NCBI RefSeq assembly: GCF_023910635.1
Contig: NZ_JAAVVZ010000024.1
Span: 1-37,539, forward strand
Reading direction: 5' to 3'
Source of the DNA: Sphingorhabdus sp.
Lineage (GTDB): Bacteria > Pseudomonadota > Alphaproteobacteria > Sphingomonadales > Sphingomonadaceae
Length of the DNA stretch: 37,539 bases
The position numbers and the translations under genes were made by a program. Below are positions 14,668 to 22,127 of this stretch, piece after piece. The notes under the pieces are model-generated. The model had not been told where the DNA came from, searched no databases, and saw nothing but the letters and a program-made list of their open reading frames with translations. The number at the start of each line of letters is the position of its first letter. Position 1 is the stretch's first letter.

Positions 14668-15995
14668 GCTGGCCTGATCCCCAGCCAAATCGCAAAGGCC
14701 GGTAGGCGGGGCAATAGCAACCGGTCAAACAGCCATAAAGCCAGCAATGAAACGGCAAGCAATGGCAACAATATGGCCATTACAGCGATGATCACCGCCA
14801 CCCCGCGTATTTTCGGCGGCAGTGCTGGGGCAATGGGGGCCCCAAGCGCGTCAGCGGGCTTACGCCGCCGCCACATCATAAAGCCCGATATGACCAAAGT
14901 GATCAGGCCCAACGCGGTGAGAACACCGACAAGCTGATTGATCCAGCCAAAAAGCTGCCCCTCATGCCATGCAATTCCATAATTCACGGCGCGGTCAATG
15001 ACATGCTTGTCCGCAAAGCCCATCCGCGACATCTCCTTACCCGTTGCAACATCAAAGCTGATACTGCGGTTTAGTGGCCGGTTTTGCGCCTCCGACTTGA
15101 TCGTCCAAGCCATTGGCGTTGGTGGACCAAAACGCTCCGGCGCGCCCGGCGGCTTTACTAAAACGGGATGCGGCAGCTTTTCCAATTTCGCCTTGGCCAC
15201 CATGTCGGAGAGGCCAATAAGCGGTATCCCAGCAGCCTGCATTTTCATCATGGCGTCGTGATCATGCTCGGCATGTGGGGCATGGCTACCTGTTTTCCAG
15301 TCTTGCGCGCCTTGGACAAGGCCTAGCTCCGCTCTTGCTAGTCGAAAGGCATCGCCCCAGACACTTGCCCACGGCAGTCCAGTGGTAAGCAAAACAAGCG
15401 CGAGCCCCGAAACCCAAAAGCCGGTCACCGCATGCAGGTCGCGCAGGAGTATACGCTTGCCCTTGCCAAGCCTGGGCCACACAACGCCCTGAAGGCCCTG
15501 CCCGCGTGGCCACCACATATACAGACCGGACAGGATCATCACTATGGCCCAACAGGCCGCGAGCTCAACAATCCAATCCCCCATTTTGCCGATCAAAAGC
15601 GAACCATGAATGCGCGCGACCGTTGCTGAAATGCGACTATCAGGGTCGATGCTGCCCAAAACCTTGCCCTGCGGCGACACATAGACGTCACGCATGGACC
15701 GGCCATCGGCTAACCCGATATGAATCATTGCGGCGTCCCCGTCACGTGCGGGCAACCGATAGCTATGAAACTGCGCACCCGGATTAGCGTCGATGACCGC
15801 GGCAAGTTGTGCATTGGGGGACACGGACCCATGGGTCGAAAGATTGCTAAATGCGCGCTCCTGCCAACGGTCCAATTGCGGCTTGAACAAATAGATTGCG
15901 CCCGTTGTTGCCAGCACAAGCACCAGCGGCATGACGAACAAAGAGGCATAAAAATGCCAGCGCCAGATTGTGCGGTAGAATGATGTATTTTCCAT
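14655..15995 (-). CDS. PepSY-associated inner membrane protein
   Basis: This 446-aa inner-membrane protein of the PepSY/PiuB type has membrane helices near residues 13-35, 140-160, 190-215, 345-370 and 395-425. PepSY-type regions and conserved histidines (WRWHFYASL, RIHGSLLIG, DLHAVTGFW, AWHEGQLFG) lie close to or in helices, consistent with haem binding seen in related siderophore reductases. A periplasmic segment around residues 235-250 is His-rich (HAPHAEHDHDAMMKM) and could bind metal. It sits 10 bp downstream of a TonB receptor. The likely role is to process or reduce the metal complex imported by that receptor; the metal (iron or copper) is not shown by the sequence. Confidence 0.85.
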   Translation of the reverse strand: MENTSFYRTIWRWHFYASLFVMPLVLVLATTGAIYLFKPQLDRWQERAFSNLSTHGSVSPNAQLAAVIDANPGAQFHSYRLPARDGDAAMIHIGLADGRSMRDVYVSPQGKVLGSIDPDSRISATVARIHGSLLIGKMGDWIVELAACWAIVMILSGLYMWWPRGQGLQGVVWPRLGKGKRILLRDLHAVTGFWVSGLALVLLTTGLPWASVWGDAFRLARAELGLVQGAQDWKTGSHAPHAEHDHDAMMKMQAAGIPLIGLSDMVAKAKLEKLPHPVLVKPPGAPERFGPPTPMAWTIKSEAQNRPLNRSISFDVATGKEMSRMGFADKHVIDRAVNYGIAWHEGQLFGWINQLVGVLTALGLITLVISGFMMWRRRKPADALGAPIAPALPPKIRGVAVIIAVMAILLPLLAVSLLALWLFDRLLLPRLPAFAIWLGIRPAQIA

Positions 15996-16005
15996 GCCCT
16001 ACCTC

Positions 16006-17979
16006 CTAAAACCGCGCACGAACGCCGCCATAAATGGCCCGGCGTTCCACGGGATAGTAAATGGCCGAAGCTGGCGTCGCCACGACCGCTGCCGACACGT
16101 CGCCAATGGCTTTCACGCCGGCCAAGTTTCGAGCATCGACGAATATATCGACACCGTTTTTGATGCGCGCGCCTGCGGACACGCCAAGCAATGTGTAACC
16201 GGCATTACGGGTTGTGTTCCGATAATCCGCCCAAGCACCTTGGGGCACCCATTCAACATTTGGCGAAATATGAAGTTTATCGCCGCCCAGCCGAAGCTCA
16301 GACCGCAGAACATGCTTCGGAACCACCGGAAGCCGGTTGTCGCCATATTGGGCATCCCCCACAAATCGAAAGTCCGAATATTGCCAGATTTGCCGAAAGC
16401 GCAGCCAATTGGTCGGCGTGGCGCTGAACGCAGCTTCGACGCCCTGATGACGTGTCTTGTCCGCGTTAAAGGTTGCCGCGGGGATGTCCGGTCCCACTGT
16501 AAACTGAAGCATCTCCCTTTTGATATTGGCGCGATAAACCGCCACATCCCAGCTTACCCATCCCAATGTCCCGCGCGTGCCAAGCTCCGTGGTCCACGCG
16601 GTTTGTTCACGCACCGGAACGAATGCCGCAATTTGTGCCAGTTCAACAAAGGTCGGGAATTCGGCTGATTTGCTGTAGTTCGCAAAAAACTGAATTTCGC
16701 CAGCCGGTTCCCAAAGCACACCCATTTTTGGTGACACCGCATCAAACGACGCCTGCGCCGTTACCGCAGCGGGCACAATTTGCGATTGCTTGCGAAATCC
16801 GTCGGCGTAAATGCCGCCTGCGACCACGGTTAGGTTCTCGATTGGACTGACCCTGATTTCACCATAGATGTTGGTCGTACGCGCCGTCTGATCGGCGTCA
16901 AATGTCAGCACCCCGCGTTTACCGTTCAGGTTCACGAAACGCTTTGCGTCAATGCTCCCCCAACGCGATTCACCGCCCAATGTCATACTCCATACATCAC
17001 CTGAGCGTTCGTAGCGGGCATATACGCCGCGATCGGTCGACACCTGATCCACCACTTGAAAAATTGGGTGATACAATTCCTTGGAATTCAAAAAGGCCCC
17101 GACATCCAAATGGCTGTTACCCCAATTGAACCGGGTCCTGTTCTGGATGCGGATCGAATCGATATCGCGCGCCTGATCACCGATAAAATTGCCACTGCGC
17201 GGGGCAGTCAATGCCGTTGCACGAGTCATCGCGCCCGGTAACTCCTGGTCCAACGTGGTAATGCTGCCATAAAATCGCGTGGATATGATATCCGAAATTT
17301 GTAAGCCGACATTGCCGTGGAAACGGATAGAGTCCCGCCGCGCATGTTGGCGATCCCCCTTATGGCTATCCGCACTAATCGCGGCCCAAGCGTTGGCGTC
17401 TTCGTCACCTAGGCCGAACGATGCCAAGCCCCGATAAAAATCAAAGCTGCCTACATCACCGCGCAGGTAGAGACCCGCTGCATTATCCCCTGTTGGCGTT
17501 ACACCATTAACCGCGCCGCCCAGCGTTCCGGAACCGAAGCGTAAGGCGTTTGCGCCGCGATATACTTCTAAATGGTCGAAGAATATCGGTTCAAGTTCCT
17601 GAAAGTCGCCATTGTCATCGGCAAGATTAATGGGAATACCGTCCTGCAATAACGTCAACCCGCGCATGTGAAACCCTCGCGACAGGCCAGAACCGCGAAT
17701 GGAAATGCGGATTTCCTGCCCAAAGCGTGGTTGCGTATATACGCCGGGGGAAAAGGCCAATGTATCGCGCAACGACACAATAGTCTTATCCGCATAATCC
17801 TGATGACTGACAATATCGGTACCGCCTGCGGTCTGGTTTGCCGTGACTTCGGCTTGGTCGGCAGCGGCGCGACCAGTGACAATGATTGTGGCATCAGCAG
17901 CATCTTCAGCGGCTGCAGGGGTAATGATCGCACAAAAGCTGCACGCCGCACTGGCGCGCAAAATGGATAAAAATTTCAT
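16006..17979 (-). CDS. TonB-dependent outer membrane receptor
   Basis: This 657-aa receptor has a signal peptide (MKFLSILRASAACSFCAIITPAAAEDA), then a TonB-box-like TIIVTGRA. The plug domain follows (RDTLAFSPGVYTQPRFGQEIRISIRGSGLS, then LLQDGIPIN and LEVYRGANALRFGSGTLGGAVN), and then the 22-strand barrel ending in the aromatic terminus GGVRARF. The N-terminal signalling extension of FecA-type regulators is absent. It follows a DUF2946-like gene by 51 bp and precedes the PepSY gene by 10 bp. That arrangement is typical of siderophore or metal uptake. The substrate cannot be read from the sequence. Confidence 0.93.
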   Translation of the reverse strand: MKFLSILRASAACSFCAIITPAAAEDAADATIIVTGRAAADQAEVTANQTAGGTDIVSHQDYADKTIVSLRDTLAFSPGVYTQPRFGQEIRISIRGSGLSRGFHMRGLTLLQDGIPINLADDNGDFQELEPIFFDHLEVYRGANALRFGSGTLGGAVNGVTPTGDNAAGLYLRGDVGSFDFYRGLASFGLGDEDANAWAAISADSHKGDRQHARRDSIRFHGNVGLQISDIISTRFYGSITTLDQELPGAMTRATALTAPRSGNFIGDQARDIDSIRIQNRTRFNWGNSHLDVGAFLNSKELYHPIFQVVDQVSTDRGVYARYERSGDVWSMTLGGESRWGSIDAKRFVNLNGKRGVLTFDADQTARTTNIYGEIRVSPIENLTVVAGGIYADGFRKQSQIVPAAVTAQASFDAVSPKMGVLWEPAGEIQFFANYSKSAEFPTFVELAQIAAFVPVREQTAWTTELGTRGTLGWVSWDVAVYRANIKREMLQFTVGPDIPAATFNADKTRHQGVEAAFSATPTNWLRFRQIWQYSDFRFVGDAQYGDNRLPVVPKHVLRSELRLGGDKLHISPNVEWVPQGAWADYRNTTRNAGYTLLGVSAGARIKNGVDIFVDARNLAGVKAIGDVSAAVVATPASAIYYPVERRAIYGGVRARF

Positions 17980-18030
17980 GATATTTTCCTAAATCTAAAC
18001 GAGAAATAGGCCGCAAAGCAGCCGTTCGAT

Positions 18031-18456
18031 TTAGATGTAAGAAGGTGGCCCAATGGCCGGAGGTGGCGGCGCGGCTAAGCCAGCGCCAACCGATATTTCG
18101 CGCTGGGCAAAAGCGGGTATCGCCAGCGCAACAGGCGCCATGGCAACTGGTAAAGCGGCGGCAGGAAAATTCCCCGCAATAGCAGCACCCGCAAAGGCAC
18201 AAGGTTGGTGTTCAACCGATTTGCCTTTTGATGGGTCTTCCTTGTGCAGCTTGCCCGATTTATCCATCCAGACGGTTTGGGTATCCATGCCCGCACAGAT
18301 GGTAAGCGCAAAACCACGTTCCGCTGACGGCATATAGCCGGACGGAATGATGACACGCATCGCCAATGCCATCAGTATAAATACAGCGGCAAAGTTCCGT
18401 AAAGGCGTCGAAGCGAGGTTCACCCGCGCCCTATAGGCGCGCAGATTCGGCCGCAC
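18031..18456 (-). CDS. DUF2946-like membrane or secreted protein
   Basis: This 141-aa protein has one hydrophobic N-terminal segment (FAAVFILMALAMRVIIPSGYM), then the stretch FALTICAGMDTQTVWMD. A HQPCAFAGAAIAG region resembles the C-x-F motif of DUF2946, followed by a hydrophobic, Pro-rich C-terminus (APPPPAIGPPSYI). DUF2946 genes often stand next to TonB receptors and PepSY proteins, and a metal-related role is suspected but unproven. The start is a GTG; a second GTG 11 codons later is possible. The gene starts 6 bp after the J-domain gene and is followed by the TonB receptor. Confidence 0.6.
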   Translation of the reverse strand: MRPNLRAYRARVNLASTPLRNFAAVFILMALAMRVIIPSGYMPSAERGFALTICAGMDTQTVWMDKSGKLHKEDPSKGKSVEHQPCAFAGAAIAGNFPAAALPVAMAPVALAIPAFAQREISVGAGLAAPPPPAIGPPSYI

Positions 18457-18462
18457 AAGAAG

Positions 18463-18996
18463 CTACCCCTTCCACTCGCGGCGTTCTTCCGCGACGCGCA
18501 GGACGTCATATGCCGCCTGGCCTGCCTGAAACGCCTTTGCGGCATCGCCGTTGCCGGGGTTCACGTCAGGGTGCGTTTCCTTGGCAATTTTGCGCCAAGC
18601 TTTTTTCGCGTCGTCAAAAGTGGAATCGGTTTCGAGGCCTAAGATATCAAGCGCATGCATTTCATCACGGCTTCGGCTGCCATCGCCGGACCCTGCCCAG
18701 CCATAATGCGCGGATTCCTTATAACCCGAAGAATCCCGGCGCTCATTGGCCTCGCGCTCGTCGGCTTCTTCCTTGGTCAGGCCTTCAAAATAGTCATAAC
18801 CGCGATTATACTCGCCCGCATGCTCTTCACAGAACATCCATCGTTCGGGATTGTTAGGGGATTTTGGCGCGGGGCAGTTTCCAGCCTTGTTGCAGCCATA
18901 TCGGTCACACAGGCGCACCTGCTGCGCCTCGCTGCTGCTGCCATAGCCGCGCCAGCGGGGAAAACCCCAGTCATTTCGTCGCGTAGATCGCACCAT
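18463..18996 (-). CDS. J-domain protein with N-terminal Cys cluster
   Basis: This 177-aa protein has a C-terminal J domain (about residues 115-177: ALDILGLETDSTFDDAKKAW, then the HPD motif in KETHPDVNPGNGD). It should therefore stimulate a DnaK-type ATPase. The N-terminal half has an arrangement of four Cys and a His (LCDRYGCNKAGNCPAPKS, then WMFCEEHAGEYNRGYDYFEGL) that could bind zinc. The J domain at the C-terminus and the absence of the G/F and substrate-binding regions separate it from DnaJ and CbpA. It is probably a sphingomonad-alphaproteobacterial specialised co-chaperone. It lies 6 bp upstream of the DUF2946-like gene, though co-function is uncertain. Confidence 0.85.
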   Translation of the reverse strand: MVRSTRRNDWGFPRWRGYGSSSEAQQVRLCDRYGCNKAGNCPAPKSPNNPERWMFCEEHAGEYNRGYDYFEGLTKEEADEREANERRDSSGYKESAHYGWAGSGDGSRSRDEMHALDILGLETDSTFDDAKKAWRKIAKETHPDVNPGNGDAAKAFQAGQAAYDVLRVAEERREWKG

Positions 18997-19047
18997 GCCG
19001 CCGACTTAGCGGCGGCATGCGCATTTTGCTAGGGGCGTAAACGCAAT

Positions 19048-19662
19048 TTATGCGCCGGACAGCGTGCTGGTCGCTCCGCCGAGGCCAGTGAAAGATTGTT
19101 GGACTATGTAAACGATAACCGACCCAACGAGATACGCCAAAATGACGACTACAGTCATCCCAGCGACTTTTTCTTTCGGAACCCTCAAAACGGGATGCAA
19201 ACCCAAATAGATCAGGTACACCGAGTAAGCCAGGCCGCCGAGATAGACGATAAAACCCAAAAATGGGATTATCAAAAATATCGCAAAGACCCATGCAGGC
19301 GTGCCAGCATATATGATGAGTTTGGTCGCTTGGATAAGCTCATTACCGCCATTGAAACTTGGCGAAATGGCCTTCACCAAATAGGCCATTGCCATCAGCA
19401 ACACCAATCCCAACACATAACCCATGACCGTCTGCGTCACTAAATCGCTTGCCGTAAGCTCCACACTCCCGCCCGCCACATATTCAGACAGCAACGAATT
19501 AAACAATACAGCTGCGGCGATCCCCATCAGCGCCGGTATCAGCGCCAAAGGCATTGCGTAGCCCGTGAACAACCTGCCAAGGGTTGCAGGTTCGGCAGCA
19601 ATGACATTCCATTCATCCGCCGGTTTGAAGATGATGTTCTTGGCACGTTGCACAATCGCCAT
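19048..19662 (-). CDS. Yip1 family membrane protein
   Basis: This 204-aa protein has five hydrophobic segments (about residues 33-53, 75-95, 115-137, 138-155 and 168-188). It opens with MAIVQRAKNIIFKPADEWNVIAAEPAT, typical of bacterial Yip1/DUF1282-like proteins (the phrase P-x-x-E/W-x-x-I-A-x-E). The function in bacteria is unknown. A GGAGGG ribosome binding site precedes the ATG. Upstream (19720-19741) is a 16-bp inverted repeat that could be an operator. It is 51 bp from the J-domain gene in the same direction. Confidence 0.85.
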   Translation of the reverse strand: MAIVQRAKNIIFKPADEWNVIAAEPATLGRLFTGYAMPLALIPALMGIAAAVLFNSLLSEYVAGGSVELTASDLVTQTVMGYVLGLVLLMAMAYLVKAISPSFNGGNELIQATKLIIYAGTPAWVFAIFLIIPFLGFIVYLGGLAYSVYLIYLGLHPVLRVPKEKVAGMTVVVILAYLVGSVIVYIVQQSFTGLGGATSTLSGA

Positions 19663-19725
19663 TGACTTAGCCCTCCAGAATTAGCTTGGCATGGAACAGA
19701 ACATATTGGTGCCAATATGTAAATA

Positions 19726-19741
19726 TTGACGTTAGCGTCAA
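19726..19741. promoter_or_regulatory. 16-bp inverted repeat upstream of the Yip1 gene
   Basis: TTGACGTTAGCGTCAA has perfect 6-bp arms around TTAG. It is preceded by CAATATGTAAATATTG (19714-19729), itself nearly palindromic. On the minus strand TTGACG can also be read as a -35 element. It sits about 65 bp upstream of the Yip1 start and downstream of rnpB. It could be an operator or part of a promoter; no regulator can be named. Confidence 0.4.
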
Positions 19742-19808
19742 TTGGGGGGGAGGCATGCAAGCCGTCGGCGATATTGGTCGCGCGAACTTGCGCGCATGGG
19801 GTAAAAAG

Positions 19809-20184
19809 CCAGAGGGTCTGTAAGCCGGGTTCTGTCCTCCACCTTCGCTAAAGCTTCGGCGGATGTGCGACCATTCATCTAGGCGACGCATTGCTGCGGC
19901 ACTCATGCAACCAACCCGGGCGACTGGCAGGAGGATGCCATATGCCGCCCCTATTCGGTTTTGCTCCCGGTGGGGTTTGCCATGCCATTTCTGTTACCAG
20001 AAACGCGGTGCGCTCTTACCGCACCGTTTCGACCTGGCCGCATCGAAATGCGGTGGACTATTTTCTGTGGCACTTTCCCTAAAATTGCTTTCGCCGGACG
20101 TTATCCGGCACCGTTCCTCGCTGGAGCCCGGACTTTCCTCCCCTTAGCAGTTACCCACTAAGCGGCGGTCGCCCAACCCTCTGG
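19809..20184 (-). ncRNA. rnpB: RNase P RNA (type A)
   Basis: This is the catalytic RNA of RNase P, which removes 5' leaders from tRNA precursors. Read on the minus strand it contains the conserved GAGGAAAGTCCGGGCTCC near the 5' end, the central AGGGAAAGTGCCACAGAAAA, GGTAAGAGCGCACC, and the 3' conserved ACAGAACCCGGCTTA. The ends CCAGAGGG (20184-20177) and CCCTCTGG (19816-19809) pair as helix P1. A CTTTTT run follows the 3' end and may serve in termination. At about 376 nt it has the normal length for an alphaproteobacterial type A RNA. Confidence 0.96.
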
Positions 20185-20190
20185 CGCACG

Positions 20191-20883
20191 TCAGATAACA
20201 GAATTGCCCTCAACAGCCAAGAGCAAGCTGAACAAGATGGCGCGACATTCCCCGTCGATTACGCCGTCGATGTTTGCGGGGCGAAACCGTCGCTGAAATG
20301 CGACTGTGGCCGCTCGGCCATCGGTTATGCCATAGCCATAACGTTCTAGTGCCAAAAGAAATGCGGCGTCCGGCCAGCCGGGGTCAACCAGATTTGCGCT
20401 TGGTCGCTGTATGGCAAGCCCAAGCTTGGCAAGCCGTTCCCAATCGAACAGCTCGCCCGGATCTTCTTTGCGGGCTGGTGCCACATCGCTATGTCCCACC
20501 ACATTGCGCGGTTCAATCCCATAGGTCCGGACTAATTCCGCGACCAATCGGGTCACTGTATCCATTTGCGCCTCAGGAAACGGGCGATAACCAAATTCGT
20601 GGCCCGGATTAACGATCTCAATGCCAATGCTGGCGCTGTTGCAATCGGTTACGCCGCGCCAATACGACAATCCGGCATGTTGGGCGCGTTGCTCCTCACG
20701 CACCATGTACACCAGCTGCCCATCTTCATCGACCACATAATGCGCCGAAACCTTGGACGCCGGGTTCGCCAGCCAGTCAATGGCCGCCGCGCCCGACTGC
20801 ATGCCGGTATAGTGCAGGACAAGCATAGTGATGGGCAGGCTTCGCTCGCCGAAATTGGGTGATGGGTTCCAGATCATAGTCAT
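20191..20883 (-). CDS. N-acetylmuramoyl-L-alanine amidase (AmpD/AmiD type)
   Basis: This Amidase_2 family enzyme cuts the bond between MurNAc and the stem peptide. Zinc ligands are visible as His in LVLHYTG and His and Asp in GHSDVAPARKEDPGELFDW; SAHYVVDEDGQLVYMV and IGIEIVNPG are also typical. The C-terminal 50 residues (FLLALERYGYGITDGRAATVAFQRRF) look like a peptidoglycan-binding domain 1. No signal peptide is evident, so it may be a cytoplasmic AmpD-like recycling enzyme, but AmiD-type location cannot be excluded. The frame is open to a GTG at 20934 that overlaps its own Shine-Dalgarno. ATG 20883 or ATG 20877 (GGA at 7 nt) are better starts. Confidence 0.88.
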   Translation of the reverse strand: MTMIWNPSPNFGERSLPITMLVLHYTGMQSGAAAIDWLANPASKVSAHYVVDEDGQLVYMVREEQRAQHAGLSYWRGVTDCNSASIGIEIVNPGHEFGYRPFPEAQMDTVTRLVAELVRTYGIEPRNVVGHSDVAPARKEDPGELFDWERLAKLGLAIQRPSANLVDPGWPDAAFLLALERYGYGITDGRAATVAFQRRFRPANIDGVIDGECRAILFSLLLAVEGNSVI

Positions 20884-20967
20884 GTCCGGACCATAGGTAA
20901 GTCGGGAGCGACGTGCAATATCAGGTCCGCACACTCCTTACGCCGCGTCCCGCATGCGCGGTCCACT

Positions 20968-20984
20968 CTAGGTCCTGACCCTAG
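20968..20984 (-). repeat. 17-bp post-stop dyad repeat, copy 2
   Basis: On the minus strand CTAGGGTCAGGACCTAG begins 2 nt after the chpT stop. It differs from the copy at 8295-8311 by one central base and has the same orientation relative to the preceding gene. Confidence 0.55.
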
Positions 20985-20985
20985 C

Positions 20986-21627
20986 TTAAACGCGGATCAG
21001 CGCGCCAATCACCAGATGTTCGGCATCGGGCTCTGCCAATTGCAACATACCACCACCTTGAACTGCCAACATATACGCCATCCATGCCGCCGCCGTGCGC
21101 GAGTCCACCGCTGCGGGGTCAAGCTGACCGGTCAGGGCCTCTCGAATAGCCGAATCCATGACGATTTTGGGTCCACTCGCCCGAATAACAATTTCCTGCT
21201 CGCCGGAGCGCGCTTCGGCGCCCACGGACAATGTCCCGCCACGCACCAACGCGTCATTGGCCAACAGAACGAGATTCAGCAATATTTTCACTGCCCGTTT
21301 CGGCATCATCTGCGCAGGCACGGCCCACTCAAGTGCCGTGCGTCCGCTTGACGTCACCATTGGCTCAATCACCAATTTAGCCTCTTTGGGATCAACTTCA
21401 GCGCCAAACCCGCCTGCGGCACCAAAGGCCAGACGGAAAAACTTCAGCTTGTCGGCCGCCGCCTTTGCACTCTCCGCCAGCAAATCCATGCACCGTCGCC
21501 GCATTTGGGGATCATGCTCGTCCGCCAATAGCTCAAGGCCATTATTCATCGCGCCAACGGGGCTTAAAAGGTCATGGCACAGGCGCGAGCACAGCAGGCT
21601 GGCAAAATCGATTTCGGTTTCGGACAT
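20986..21627 (-). CDS. chpT: Histidine phosphotransferase ChpT
   Basis: ChpT is a dimeric phosphotransferase that relays phosphate from the hybrid kinase CckA to CtrA and CpdR in alphaproteobacterial cell-cycle control. The phospho-accepting His18 is in LCSRLCHDLLSPVGAMNNGLELL. The C-terminal part is a degenerate HATPase-like fold (VKILLNLVLLANDALVRGG) without ATP-binding N and G boxes, as in ChpT. At 213 aa the length is normal. AGGAAC stands about 8 nt before the ATG. It is 64 bp downstream of the M67 metallopeptidase gene and upstream of the amidase. Confidence 0.92.
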   Translation of the reverse strand: MSETEIDFASLLCSRLCHDLLSPVGAMNNGLELLADEHDPQMRRRCMDLLAESAKAAADKLKFFRLAFGAAGGFGAEVDPKEAKLVIEPMVTSSGRTALEWAVPAQMMPKRAVKILLNLVLLANDALVRGGTLSVGAEARSGEQEIVIRASGPKIVMDSAIREALTGQLDPAAVDSRTAAAWMAYMLAVQGGGMLQLAEPDAEHLVIGALIRV

Positions 21628-21691
21628 TACAAAAAGTTCCTGATGGTATCGGGCGTGATGCCGTCGCTCATGAACCGAGTTGGCGGGTGTT

Positions 21692-22099
21692 TCAACCCTC
21701 TACCAATAACGTAACGGGCGTAAATCCGGTCACCCGAGCGCCTGCAATCACAGGCTGCCAAGCCGTGATCGCACGATCGGCAATGATCAGCCAAATATGA
21801 TGGTCGGGTGCCGCGGATGCGACGTCGGTCGGGGACGGCGCGGCCACTCCATTGGGGTGCGAATGGAAAAATCCCAACACAGGAATTCCGCCGCTTCTCA
21901 CGTCCTTACCTGCTGAGATCAATGTGGCCGGGTCGATTTCGAAATGCCTTGCAGGATCGGTCGCGACATTCTGCGCCAGCTCCACTGCGGCGACCCGATC
22001 CCCCTCCCCCCGCAATATACCGCAACACTCATGGTCCCCTGCGGTTTCAGCCCAGTCCAGAAGTTGTCGCCAGTCGCTGCTTGATAAATGCAAAGCCAT
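21692..22099 (-). CDS. M67 family (JAMM/MPN+) metallopeptidase
   Basis: This 135-aa protein consists of a single JAB1/MPN domain. The full JAMM zinc motif is present: Glu24 (HECCGIL), His79 and His81 (FFHSHPNG), and Asp92 (PTDVASA), with exactly ten residues between His81 and Asp92. It is therefore expected to be an active isopeptidase-like hydrolase. Bacterial relatives act with ubiquitin-like sulfur carriers (ThiS/MoaD) or cysteine biosynthesis, but no such partner is adjacent here. It is divergent from the pseudouridine synthase gene (28 bp between starts) and upstream of chpT. Confidence 0.88.
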   Translation of the reverse strand: MALHLSSSDWRQLLDWAETAGDHECCGILRGEGDRVAAVELAQNVATDPARHFEIDPATLISAGKDVRSGGIPVLGFFHSHPNGVAAPSPTDVASAAPDHHIWLIIADRAITAWQPVIAGARVTGFTPVTLLVEG

Positions 22100-22127
22100 C
22101 GACCATGTCTATACGATGCTTGGGGAA

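Noticed and set aside
19863-20161. Several open frames of 60-94 codons on the plus strand
   Set aside because: They lie inside the RNase P RNA gene on the other strand and are not translated genes.
21852-22127. Long upstream extension of the RluD frame
   Set aside because: The sequence overlaps the M67 metallopeptidase gene on the other strand and has no similarity to RluD N-termini; the start at 22128 is sufficient.
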